Source of the DNA: Rickettsiales bacterium | Lineage (GTDB): Bacteria > Pseudomonadota > Alphaproteobacteria > Rickettsiales > CANDYO01 | Assembly: GCA_947424995.1 (NCBI GenBank) | Contig: CANDYO010000084.1 | Coordinates: forward strand, 1-8,493 | Reading direction: 5' to 3' | DNA length: 8,493 nucleotides | Part shown: positions 1 through 6,196 of the stretch, one piece after another | Layout: each line of letters begins with the position of its first letter | Numbering within the stretch: the first letter of the stretch is position 1 | The notes under the pieces: generated by a model | What the model saw: only the letters and a program-made list of their open reading frames with translations | Databases searched by the model: none | What the model was told of the DNA's origin: nothing | Made by a program: the position numbers and the translations under genes

Positions 1-30
1 GCGGTAGATTCAAGGATCAAGCGCAACGCT
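1..30. repeat. probable IS30-type terminal inverted repeat (one end only)
   Basis: The sequence around GGTAGATTCAAGGATCAA and CGCAACG resembles the terminal repeats of many IS30 elements, which carry GTAGATTCAA and TCAACGCAAC motifs. It overlaps the transposase stop codon, as is common in this family. The partner end is missing, so the boundary cannot be confirmed. The assignment rests on memory of the family consensus. Confidence 0.4.
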
Positions 31-868
31 TTTGATAAATATCCCAAGCTTCATTTGGAGTCAAGAAGTTAAGACATTTTTTGGGTAAATTATTGAGTTT
101 ATCATTTGCATATTGCACCTTACTTTCAGTTATTGTATTAAAATCAGTATTTTTAGGGATGAATTTATGGAGAGAGACATTGGTTCGCTCCACTTGCCCT
201 TTTTGATATGGCGCCCCTGGATCACAGAAATAAGTATGTATATTCTGCAGTGTAAGCAAGCCAAATTGGGTAAATTCACCACCATTATCAAAGGTAATAG
301 ATTTAACAGCAGATATGTCTTTTGTTTTTGCGGCTATTTTCATCATGACATTTTTGCTGGTTTTATTATTATTCTTTATCAGAAATGACTTTCTAGACAA
401 GCGCTCTACAAGAACTGAGATACTACCATTTTTTGATCCCTTAAAGAATGTAAGATCACCTTCCAAATGACCAAATTCAGATCTATTATTTATATATTCT
501 GGCCTATTTGAGATTTTATAAATATCAGGTAAGATTCGTTTTCTTCTAGAATATTTAAGCTGTCTTTTTGGCCTTGCAAGCATCAAATATTGATATAGTT
601 TCTGTTTCTGTCCAAGATGACTATAGATATATTGATAGATAGTTTCATGCGATACTCTAAGATCAAATTGCTCAATCTTCATTCTACCAGCTATCATCTC
701 AGGAGACCATTTATCTAAAGATAATCTATCTGTTATATATTTTTTTAAAGGAGAATGTTTTTCTATCTTAGATAGATTTCTGTTTTTTCGGCCCTTACAA
801 AGATTATTCGCTCTATCAGGCAAATATCCTAGCTTTATAGATTTATTGCGAGATATCTCTCTAGAAAT
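17..868 (-). pseudogene. IS30-family transposase, N-terminus lost
   Basis: This is an IS30-type DDE transposase that would cut and join IS ends in the cytoplasm. Counting from the TTG at 821-823, the catalytic residues are D123 (in HLEGDLTFFKG), D179 (in ITFDNGGEF) and E212 (in KGQVERTN), with the DD(32-33)E spacing usual for the family. The frame stays open upstream of that TTG, and the next residues read ISREISRN followed by GY, the end of the family's N-terminal helix-turn-helix. About 283 residues remain, against roughly 320-340 for full members, so the first 40 or so residues are gone. No ATG or GTG start is visible, and the frame runs on into transposon sequence. Outward transcription from the neighbouring resolvase could read it in sense. 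Most likely it is inactive. The stop codon overlaps the probable IS terminal repeat. Confidence 0.9.
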
Positions 869-869
869 A

Positions 870-912
870 GGGGTTCTAAGCGTAAACCCGATTTTTTTCC
901 GATAGGAGTTAA
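870..912 (+). repeat. left terminal inverted repeat of the Tn3 element
   Basis: It begins GGGGTTCTAAGCG and is the inverse of 8190-8232. The first 34 bp match with a single mismatch at position 5 (T here, G at the right end). Three changed bases follow, then AGTTAA again. A GGGG start and about 38 bp of length are typical of Tn3-family ends. Confidence 0.92.
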
Positions 913-920
913 TTTGGGTG

Positions 921-1490
921 TTATAATAAACCTTTCTTAATATCCGCTACCGTCTTCTTGCTTACAGATAGTTCCCTAGTAATCCAATCATAACTTTTAC
1001 CAGCATGAAGAAAAATTCTTATCTTCTCAAGCTTATCAGCTGTTTTTTTATTCTTGCTCCCAAGAGTTCTTCCAAATTTTATGCCATCAATTTTTGCTTT
1101 TTCAATACCAGCCTTGGTCCTGCTATTTATCATCCCCCGCTCTAATTCCGCAAATACACCAGCTATCTGGAAAAATGCCCTACCCATAGGCGAAGTAGTA
1201 TCAACTTTGTCTCCGGAGTCCAGGGATACGAGATCAACCTTTTTTCCATTCAACGATTCTACAATTTCAATAAGACCCTTTAGAGATCTAGCAATTCTAT
1301 CAATTTTATATACCACAACAATATCATCGCTTCTCAGCGATTCAATCATTTCCATTAGCTCGGTTCGATTATTATCTTTCCCACTAACCGATTCGCTATA
1401 TATTTTTTTGCATCCTGCATTGAGCAATGCCTGTTTTTGTAATTCAAGGTCTTGATTATTACTGCTTACTCGAGCATATCCAATTTTCAT
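921..1490 (-). CDS. tnpR: serine resolvase, left copy
   Basis: This is a small serine recombinase of the Tn3 resolvase type, which resolves transposition cointegrates at res. The 189 residues match the family's usual length. The N-terminal catalytic domain has Y5-A-R7-V-S9 with the nucleophile serine at S9, R42 (equivalent to R45 of gamma-delta resolvase), D64-R65 with R68 in YKIDRIARSL, and E117-R118 with R124 in the long helix. The C-terminal helix-turn-helix lies around residues 166-188 (SYDWITRELSVSKKTV). It starts at ATG 1488-1490, just downstream of res dyads that probably also control it. No clear Shine-Dalgarno sequence is visible. Transcription runs outward through the left transposon end into the IS30 remnant. 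Against the right copy it has E44, V59, V88, I137, T142 and R172. Confidence 0.95.
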   Translation of the reverse strand: MKIGYARVSSNNQDLELQKQALLNAGCKKIYSESVSGKDNNRTELMEMIESLRSDDIVVVYKIDRIARSLKGLIEIVESLNGKKVDLVSLDSGDKVDTTSPMGRAFFQIAGVFAELERGMINSRTKAGIEKAKIDGIKFGRTLGSKNKKTADKLEKIRIFLHAGKSYDWITRELSVSKKTVADIKKGLL

Positions 1491-1497
1491 GATATTT

Positions 1498-1599
1498 AGT
1501 ACAATTTTATCTAATAAATGAGATTGTACTATACTTGTACAGAAAAATCTAATATTTTCTCTAAAATGTACTGCTTTTCATTTGTTGCATAGCGGTACA
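1498..1599 (-). other. res-like recombination site of the left resolvase
   Basis: Three TGTAC-based dyads lie directly upstream of the left tnpR. One spans 1498-1530 (33 bp; AGTACAAT and ATTGTACT arms). A shorter one lies near 1524-1540 (TTGTACT and TTGTAC halves). The outer one spans 1567-1599 (33 bp; TGTACT and GGTACA arms). Tn3-family res sites have several dyad subsites for resolvase dimers next to tnpR, and this layout fits. A lone TGTACT half-site follows at 1618-1623, outside the repeat. Which dyad is the crossover subsite cannot be told from sequence alone. Confidence 0.7.
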
Positions 1600-1664
1600 A
1601 TAAAACTGTAGTTTGTTTGTACTGCTGATAATTGAAAAACTAATAAAACAAGATTATGGTAACT

Positions 1665-1697
1665 AACTATATTTTAGTATATAATTGTTATATAGTT
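1665..1697. promoter_or_regulatory. operator-like dyad upstream of vapBC
   Basis: AACTATAT at 1665-1672 is mirrored by ATATAGTT at 1690-1697. The right arm overlaps the spacer and -35 edge of the predicted vapBC promoter. AbrB-type antitoxins usually repress their own operon from such palindromes, so this is a plausible autoregulatory site. Confidence 0.5.
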
Positions 1698-1713
1698 ACT
1701 ACATAATTATATT
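1685..1713 (+). promoter_or_regulatory. predicted promoter of vapBC
   Basis: A -35 box TTGTTA (1685-1690) and a -10 box TATATT (1708-1713) are separated by 17 bp. That is 4 and 5 of 6 consensus matches in an otherwise AT-rich stretch. It lies about 65 bp upstream of the vapB start and overlaps the dyad at 1665-1697. The segment from 1616 to 1776 holds no gene apart from this regulatory region. Confidence 0.5.
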
Positions 1714-1776
1714 GTATTTTTATATAAAGCACTGTATTCTATAAACATAGTGATTATTTTTAAACAGGAGCTGATA

Positions 1777-2022
1777 ATGTTAGCCAAAGCAAGAATTACT
1801 AAAGGTGGAAAAATTTCAATACCATCTATCTATCGTAAATATTTCAATCTTAAAGATGGCGCCGAAATTATTTTCAGCGTCAAAGATAATCAAGTGACTA
1901 TATCTCCACTGAGTGCTGCTCTTGAAAATACGCGTAAACTAATAAATAAGTATCATGATACAAATGATAGTTTAGTTGATAAACTAATTCTCGAGCGTAG
2001 GTTAGAGGCGCAAAATGAATAA
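1777..2022 (+). CDS. vapB: VapB-type antitoxin (AbrB/SpoVT fold)
   Basis: This 81-residue antitoxin would bind DNA and neutralise the adjacent PIN-domain toxin. The N-terminal swapped-hairpin AbrB domain is visible at about residues 3-45 (KARITKGGKISIPSIYRKYF, then LKDGAEIIFSV). The charged C-terminal helix with SLVDKLILERRLEA near the end is typical of the toxin-binding tail of VapB proteins. The start at ATG 1777 is preferred over the in-frame GTG at 1750 because CAGGAG (1765-1770) sits 6 nt before it and the protein then begins like other family members. Its last 8 nt overlap the toxin gene, which indicates translational coupling. Autorepression from the dyad at 1665-1697 is likely. TA pairs beside tnpR/tnpA are known as Tn3-family passengers. 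Confidence 0.88.
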   Translation: MLAKARITKGGKISIPSIYRKYFNLKDGAEIIFSVKDNQVTISPLSAALENTRKLINKYHDTNDSLVDKLILERRLEAQNE

Positions 2023-2401
2023 AGTTATCTTGGATTCTTCTGCATTAATAGCTCTTATTAACAATGAAACTGGAGCTGACGTTGTTGAACCACTATTAGG
2101 CGGAATAGTCATGTCAGCTTTAAATGTATCAGAGGTTGCTGGAATTTTAATGGATTTAGGTATGTCCAATGAAGAATGTAAAAACAATATAGAACCTTAC
2201 ATAGATGTTATTGTACCGCTAGACGCGCAGCAATCTTTTGATATTGCGTTTTTAAAAAAGTCCACTAAACATAAAGGTCTGTCTATTGGAGATAGAGCTT
2301 GTATAGCTTTAGGTATCAAAATGCAACTTCCTATTTATACCGCAGATAAAGTTTGGGCTGAGTTAGATCTTGAAGGCGCAGAGATTATATTGATAAGATA
2401 A
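2015..2401 (+). CDS. vapC: VapC-type PIN-domain toxin
   Basis: This 128-residue PIN-domain protein is predicted to be a Mg-dependent endoribonuclease held inactive by the upstream antitoxin. The four acidic positions of the PIN site are present: D7 in ILDSSALIAL, E40 in NVSEV, D93 in LSIGDRACIAL and D111 in YTADKVW. The length is normal for VapC. The ATG at 2015 lies inside the end of vapB, so the two form one operon. Which RNA it cuts cannot be read from sequence. The gene ends 46 nt before the transposase with no visible terminator, so the TA promoter may also feed tnpA. In this position it probably stabilises the transposon or its carrier replicon by post-segregational killing. That last point is inference from other Tn3 elements. 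Confidence 0.9.
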   Translation: MNKVILDSSALIALINNETGADVVEPLLGGIVMSALNVSEVAGILMDLGMSNEECKNNIEPYIDVIVPLDAQQSFDIAFLKKSTKHKGLSIGDRACIALGIKMQLPIYTADKVWAELDLEGAEIILIR

Positions 2402-2447
2402 AACTCTGTGCTATCATTTGACCAACACCGGTTTCTGAAAATGACAC

Positions 2448-5400
2448 ATGAATTCTATCAATAGATTATTAACAATTTTATCTGAATCAGAGAGATCTGC
2501 TTTATACGAAATACCAGATTTTGATTATGAGCAAAGATTAGAGTACTTCACATTAACAGATGAAGAATTACAATTAGCTTCAAGCCGTCAAACTCACTCA
2601 GATCAAATACACTGTATTTTACAAATCGGCTATTTTAAAGCTGTCAAAATGTTCTTCCGCTTAACATGCACTGAAGTAGAGCAAGAAGATTATGCATTTA
2701 TCATAGAGCAATATTTCTCAAATCAACAAATAGATCTAATATCCTTAAGCAAATACGAATATTACAACCAATGTAATGCAATTTGTAAGATGTTTGGATA
2801 CAGCTTATGGAGCAAAACTCATGAACCGCTATTATATTCTCATGCAGCTCAATCCCTTTTACGCGATATAAAACCTCAATTTATTACAATGGAATTATTA
2901 TCTTGTCTGCAAACTCAAAAAATCATTCGACCTGGATATACTGCATTACAAAGAATTGTTAGCTCAGCTATAAATATTGAGCGCAAGCGACTAGGTACTA
3001 TAATGCAAAATGATTTGACATCTGATGAGAAAGCTCTACTTCAAGCTTTGTTAGTTGAAGAAGATACTTTATCTAAACTAGCGGCAATTAAGCAAGATGC
3101 GAAAGATTTTAAGCATCATATGATGATAGAAGAACGTAAAAAGATGAGTTTGCTAAAACCAATTTATCAAATTACAAAAAGACTATTTCCAAAACTTGGA
3201 CTATCCCAGCAAAACATGCATTATTATGCTAACCTAATCAATTATTACACAATTCACGATTTACGCAAACGTTTGAAAATTGAACAAACATATCTATATT
3301 TACTATGCTATACGTGGAAACGATACCAGCAAATCAGTGATAATTTGATAAGAGCATTTTGTTATCATTTTAAACAGATAGAAGAGAAAATAAAAGCATC
3401 ATCTAGTGCAAAATTTTCTGAGCATGTTATGAGCCAACATGAGGAATTTATTAAGATGAGACGCTTGGCTCAGCTATATGTTGATGATGAGCTATCAGAT
3501 GAGATGAGTTTTGGTCTTGTTCGTCAAAAAGCCTTTTCAATTTTATCCAAAGAGGATCTGCTCAGAAAAACATCAAATCTTAGTAGAAAGCAAAAGCAAG
3601 AAGTAGATTTTTTTTGGCAATCAACTGATTATTTTAAACGTGGTATTAAGTCTAATTTACGCCATTTAGTTGCATCACTTAATTTTTCTAGTATAAGCCC
3701 AGACAATCCTTGGCTTTCTGCTATTGAGTGGATTAAAACAGAATTACCTGGCTCTCTAAAAAAGACATCAAATGCAAATGATTACCCAGATAACACAATA
3801 CCTCTCAAGCTGCATCAATACTTAACTACTGAAAATCCTGACAAATCAATTAGGTTGATTCCACATCGGTATGAATATTGGGTTTATAGTCGCTTATATG
3901 AACATATTAAAACTGGTAAAATCTATTCGGGAGATAGTCTACAATATCGCTCCCTAACCCAAGAATTAGTATCTTTAGAGGAAAAAGATGAATTAATAAG
4001 TCAGTTAGATATTCCAGCATTAGCTCAGCCAATAGTTAAGCAATTGGATGATTTGTCAGAGGAATTACATCAATTATGGGGAACATTTAATAAGGCATTA
4101 CGCAGAGGCAAACTTAAACATCTACGCTATGATGAAAAAGATCAAACATTGCATTTTCAGAAAGTTAAAATCAATAAAGATGAGCAAATACAGCAGAGTT
4201 TTTATGAGCAATTACCATTTTGCGATATTATCGATGTGCTTAAATTTGCGAATGCTCACACAAAGTTTTTATCCTTATTGACCCATATCCAACCACGCTA
4301 TGCTAAGCATCAAGCCAAAGAAGATTGCTTAATTGCTACCATAATAGCTCAAGCTATGAATAATGGTAATTTAAACATGGCAAATATTTCAAACATACCA
4401 TATTCAGCTCTGCAAGATACTCTTCAATCGCGCATCAGACTAGCTACTCTTAAAGCGGCTAATGATGTAATAAGTAATGCTATTTCTCAGATGCCTATCT
4501 TTCAGGATTATTCATTTGATCTTGAAGTGCTTTATGGTGGGGTTGATGGACAAAAATTTGAAGCTGAAACCCCAACTCTAAAAACAAGATATTCCAAAAA
4601 ATACTTCAGAAAAGGCAAAGGAATAGTAGCATATACTCTGCTTGCAAATCATATACCTCTTCAGACTGAACTCATTGGAGCAAATGAGCATGAAAGCTAC
4701 TTTGTATTTGATATTTGGCATAATAATACGTCTGATATTACACCAGATATTATTACTGGTGATATGCATAGCATAAATAAGGCTAACTTTGCTATTATGC
4801 ATTGGTTTGGTGGTAAGTTATACCCACGATTTACAGATGTTGAAGCTCAACGAAAACATTTATACTGTCTTCCAAATCACCCAGAATATAAAAAATACTT
4901 GATTCAGCCAGTAGGAGAAATTGATCGAGAGCTAATCGAATCTGAATGGCCTAATCTAGAGCGCATAATCGCCACTTTAGGACTAAAAGAAATAACACAA
5001 AGTACGCTAATTAGAAAACTTTGTACCTATAAAGCAGAACATCGTACTCGTAGAGCTTTATTTGAGTTTGACAAAATAATCAGGAGTATCCATACACTGA
5101 AATATTTCCTCGACCCAAGCATTCAAAGCAATACACATCGCTCGCAAAACCGTGTTGAATCATATCATCAGCTCCGTGCTGCTATTGCTCAGGCCTATGG
5201 AAGGAAACAACTAATTGGAAAGACGGATATTGCTCTTGAAATTAGCAATCAATGTGGAAGGCTAGTTGCCAATGCAATTATTTATTATAATTCGGCAATT
5301 CTATCAAAGCTCAAAGAAAAATACGAAAGAGAAGGAAATATAAAAGCTTTAAACATATTGCGTAAAATATCTCCTGTGGCCTGGAGACATATACATTTCC

Positions 5401-5477
5401 ATGGTCATCTTGTTTTTACGAATGAGAGTATAATTGATTTGGATGAAATAATCAGACAGTTGATTTTAGGTGTTTAG
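2448..5477 (+). CDS. tnpA: Tn3-family transposase
   Basis: This 1009-residue protein is the full usual length for Tn3-type TnpA, which performs replicative transposition through cointegrates. The N-terminal part carries the helical DNA-binding region that recognises the terminal repeats (residues about 1-170, DUF4158-like). The C-terminal half is the DDE catalytic domain. D700 is in YGGVDGQKFE, D772 in ITGDMHSINKANF and E904 in NRVESYHQLRAAIAQAYGR. The spacings of 72 and 132 residues resemble those I recall for Tn4430 TnpA, and the ITGDMHSxN context also suggests that branch. The start at ATG 2448 has only a weak purine-rich stretch before it, and no earlier in-frame ATG is seen. There is no frameshift or internal stop, so the transposase looks active. 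It lies in the same direction as vapBC and the cargo genes. Confidence 0.97.
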   Translation: MNSINRLLTILSESERSALYEIPDFDYEQRLEYFTLTDEELQLASSRQTHSDQIHCILQIGYFKAVKMFFRLTCTEVEQEDYAFIIEQYFSNQQIDLISLSKYEYYNQCNAICKMFGYSLWSKTHEPLLYSHAAQSLLRDIKPQFITMELLSCLQTQKIIRPGYTALQRIVSSAINIERKRLGTIMQNDLTSDEKALLQALLVEEDTLSKLAAIKQDAKDFKHHMMIEERKKMSLLKPIYQITKRLFPKLGLSQQNMHYYANLINYYTIHDLRKRLKIEQTYLYLLCYTWKRYQQISDNLIRAFCYHFKQIEEKIKASSSAKFSEHVMSQHEEFIKMRRLAQLYVDDELSDEMSFGLVRQKAFSILSKEDLLRKTSNLSRKQKQEVDFFWQSTDYFKRGIKSNLRHLVASLNFSSISPDNPWLSAIEWIKTELPGSLKKTSNANDYPDNTIPLKLHQYLTTENPDKSIRLIPHRYEYWVYSRLYEHIKTGKIYSGDSLQYRSLTQELVSLEEKDELISQLDIPALAQPIVKQLDDLSEELHQLWGTFNKALRRGKLKHLRYDEKDQTLHFQKVKINKDEQIQQSFYEQLPFCDIIDVLKFANAHTKFLSLLTHIQPRYAKHQAKEDCLIATIIAQAMNNGNLNMANISNIPYSALQDTLQSRIRLATLKAANDVISNAISQMPIFQDYSFDLEVLYGGVDGQKFEAETPTLKTRYSKKYFRKGKGIVAYTLLANHIPLQTELIGANEHESYFVFDIWHNNTSDITPDIITGDMHSINKANFAIMHWFGGKLYPRFTDVEAQRKHLYCLPNHPEYKKYLIQPVGEIDRELIESEWPNLERIIATLGLKEITQSTLIRKLCTYKAEHRTRRALFEFDKIIRSIHTLKYFLDPSIQSNTHRSQNRVESYHQLRAAIAQAYGRKQLIGKTDIALEISNQCGRLVANAIIYYNSAILSKLKEKYEREGNIKALNILRKISPVAWRHIHFHGHLVFTNESIIDLDEIIRQLILGV

Positions 5478-5497
5478 TAAATAAAAACCACATGATC

Positions 5498-5520
5498 TTT
5501 GGTCAAAAAACTTGACCCAA
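5498..5520. promoter_or_regulatory. palindrome over the -35 box of the cargo operon
   Basis: GGTCAA (5501-5506) and TTGACC (5512-5517) form a dyad with a 5-bp spacer, extendable to 9-bp arms with one mismatch (TTTGGTCAA / TTGACCCAA). The right arm is the -35 box itself. TGACCCA (5513-5519) is mirrored again by TGGGTCA (5555-5561) beyond the -10 box. No T-run follows, so a repressor site fits better than a terminator. Confidence 0.45.
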
Positions 5521-5540
5521 TACAACTTTTGGTATATACT
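5512..5540 (+). promoter_or_regulatory. predicted promoter of the ankyrin/deaminase operon
   Basis: TTGACC (5512-5517), a 17-bp spacer and TATACT (5535-5540) give 5 of 6 matches in each box, the best promoter I see in the window. A transcript would start near 5547, about 50 nt before the ankyrin gene. It would let the cargo be expressed independently of tnpA. Confidence 0.65.
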
Positions 5541-5542
5541 TC

Positions 5543-5570
5543 CAATAGTTTGAGTGGGTCATGACTATTG
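5543..5570 (+). promoter_or_regulatory. dyad at the predicted transcript start of the cargo operon
   Basis: CAATAGT (5543-5549) and ACTATTG (5564-5570) are a perfect 7-bp inverted repeat with a 14-bp loop. It could be an operator just downstream of the -10 box or a hairpin at the 5' end of the mRNA. Sequence alone does not decide between them. Confidence 0.4.
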
Positions 5571-5599
5571 TAGTTGTTAACTAAGATTGAAGGTGTGAG

Positions 5600-6181
5600 A
5601 TGAGTATAACACAAGCAGCTAAAGAAGGGTATTTAGAGAAAATTAGATCTTTAGTAAAAAATGCCAATAATATTAATGAGATAGATGAATACGGCAGGAC
5701 AGCTCTTCATATTGCTGCTAGTGAGGGATATGATGACGTTGTAAGCTTCTTATTATCAGAAGGAGTATCTATTAATGCTATAGATAATGATGGGTGGACA
5801 CCACTGTTCAGCGCATGTATTAATCAGCATATATCAACTGCAATGCTTTTGCTTGATCATAAAGCCGATCCTAACATATGTTCAAAGGGAGTATCGCCAT
5901 TACTTATTGCAGCAGAACATCCAACTAAAGAATTAGTACAAAAATTTATTATCTCTGATGCAAATCTAAATTTTCAACTCCCAAATTTATCAACAGCTAT
6001 GCACTTGGTTGCATTATCAGATTTACAACATGGTGAAAAGTTACAAATCATGGAAGGCATGTTTGATGCTGGAGCAGAGTTATTATGGGATGACTGTGGA
6101 CACACTCCTGCAGATTGTTTGGGCAAGGATGATTTACCTCTAGTTGGTGAATTTAACCAATATGTTCAAAGCAAAATGTAA
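5600..6181 (+). CDS. ankyrin-repeat protein, candidate partner or immunity protein of the deaminase
   Basis: This 193-residue protein is made almost wholly of ankyrin repeats. A capping repeat covers about residues 2-30. Clear repeats lie at 32-64 (GRTALHIAASEG) and 65-97 (GWTPLFSAC). Weaker ones lie at about 98-130 and 131-166, and a final half repeat starts at GHTPADCL. No signal peptide or membrane segment is visible, so it is probably cytoplasmic or exported by a non-Sec route. GAAGG stands about 6 nt before ATG 5600. The deaminase-like gene follows after 15 nt in the same reading frame, so the two are coupled. Ankyrin-repeat proteins are known both as Rickettsiales effectors and as immunity proteins in polymorphic toxin loci. 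The gene order, partner first, favours the immunity or antitoxin reading, but this is inference. Confidence 0.92.
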   Translation: MSITQAAKEGYLEKIRSLVKNANNINEIDEYGRTALHIAASEGYDDVVSFLLSEGVSINAIDNDGWTPLFSACINQHISTAMLLLDHKADPNICSKGVSPLLIAAEHPTKELVQKFIISDANLNFQLPNLSTAMHLVALSDLQHGEKLQIMEGMFDAGAELLWDDCGHTPADCLGKDDLPLVGEFNQYVQSKM

Positions 6182-6196
6182 AGGATCAATTTTACT

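Larger units (their letters stand above)
1..869 (-). mobile_element. IS30-family insertion sequence remnant, truncated by the Tn3 element
   Basis: This stretch is the 3' part of an IS30-family element on the minus strand. It holds a transposase reading frame that covers the whole region, and its first bases look like the IS30-type terminal repeat. The other end of the IS, including the transposase start, is missing and is replaced at position 870 by the GGGG end of a Tn3-family transposon. The lost IS half is not found on the other side of the transposon within this window. Confidence 0.85.
870..1615 (+). repeat. long inverted repeat, left copy (TIR + tnpR + res)
   Basis: The 746 bp from the transposon end to GTTTG at 1611-1615 are repeated in reverse orientation at 7488-8232. 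They include the terminal repeat, a complete resolvase gene and the res-like dyads. Similarity stops abruptly just after an ACTGTAGTTTG motif (inverse of CAAACTACAGT). By my hand count 34 of 570 bases differ inside the gene, so this is not a fresh duplication. Confidence 0.93.

Noticed and set aside
113..388. 91-residue open frame on the plus strand
   Set aside because: It is antisense to the IS30 transposase, whose DDE residues are evident on the other strand.
1054..1455. 133-residue open frame on the plus strand opposite the left resolvase
   Set aside because: It is antisense to a clear resolvase gene and recurs opposite the right copy (7647-8054) simply because the genes are duplicated. 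It has no recognisable domain or start signal.
1750..1776. GTG at 1750 as the vapB start
   Set aside because: It would add nine residues unlike the family, and CAGGAG stands at the right distance before ATG 1777 instead.
2002..2187. 61-residue minus-strand frame over vapC
   Set aside because: It is a shadow of the PIN-domain gene, which keeps all four acidic residues.
4048..4802. Short open frames inside tnpA (plus 4048-4281, minus 4578-4802)
   Set aside because: They lie in other frames of an intact 1009-residue transposase and show no family features.
5498..5520. Rho-independent terminator after tnpA
   Set aside because: The stem is short and AT-rich, no T-run follows, and it overlaps the -35 box of a good promoter.
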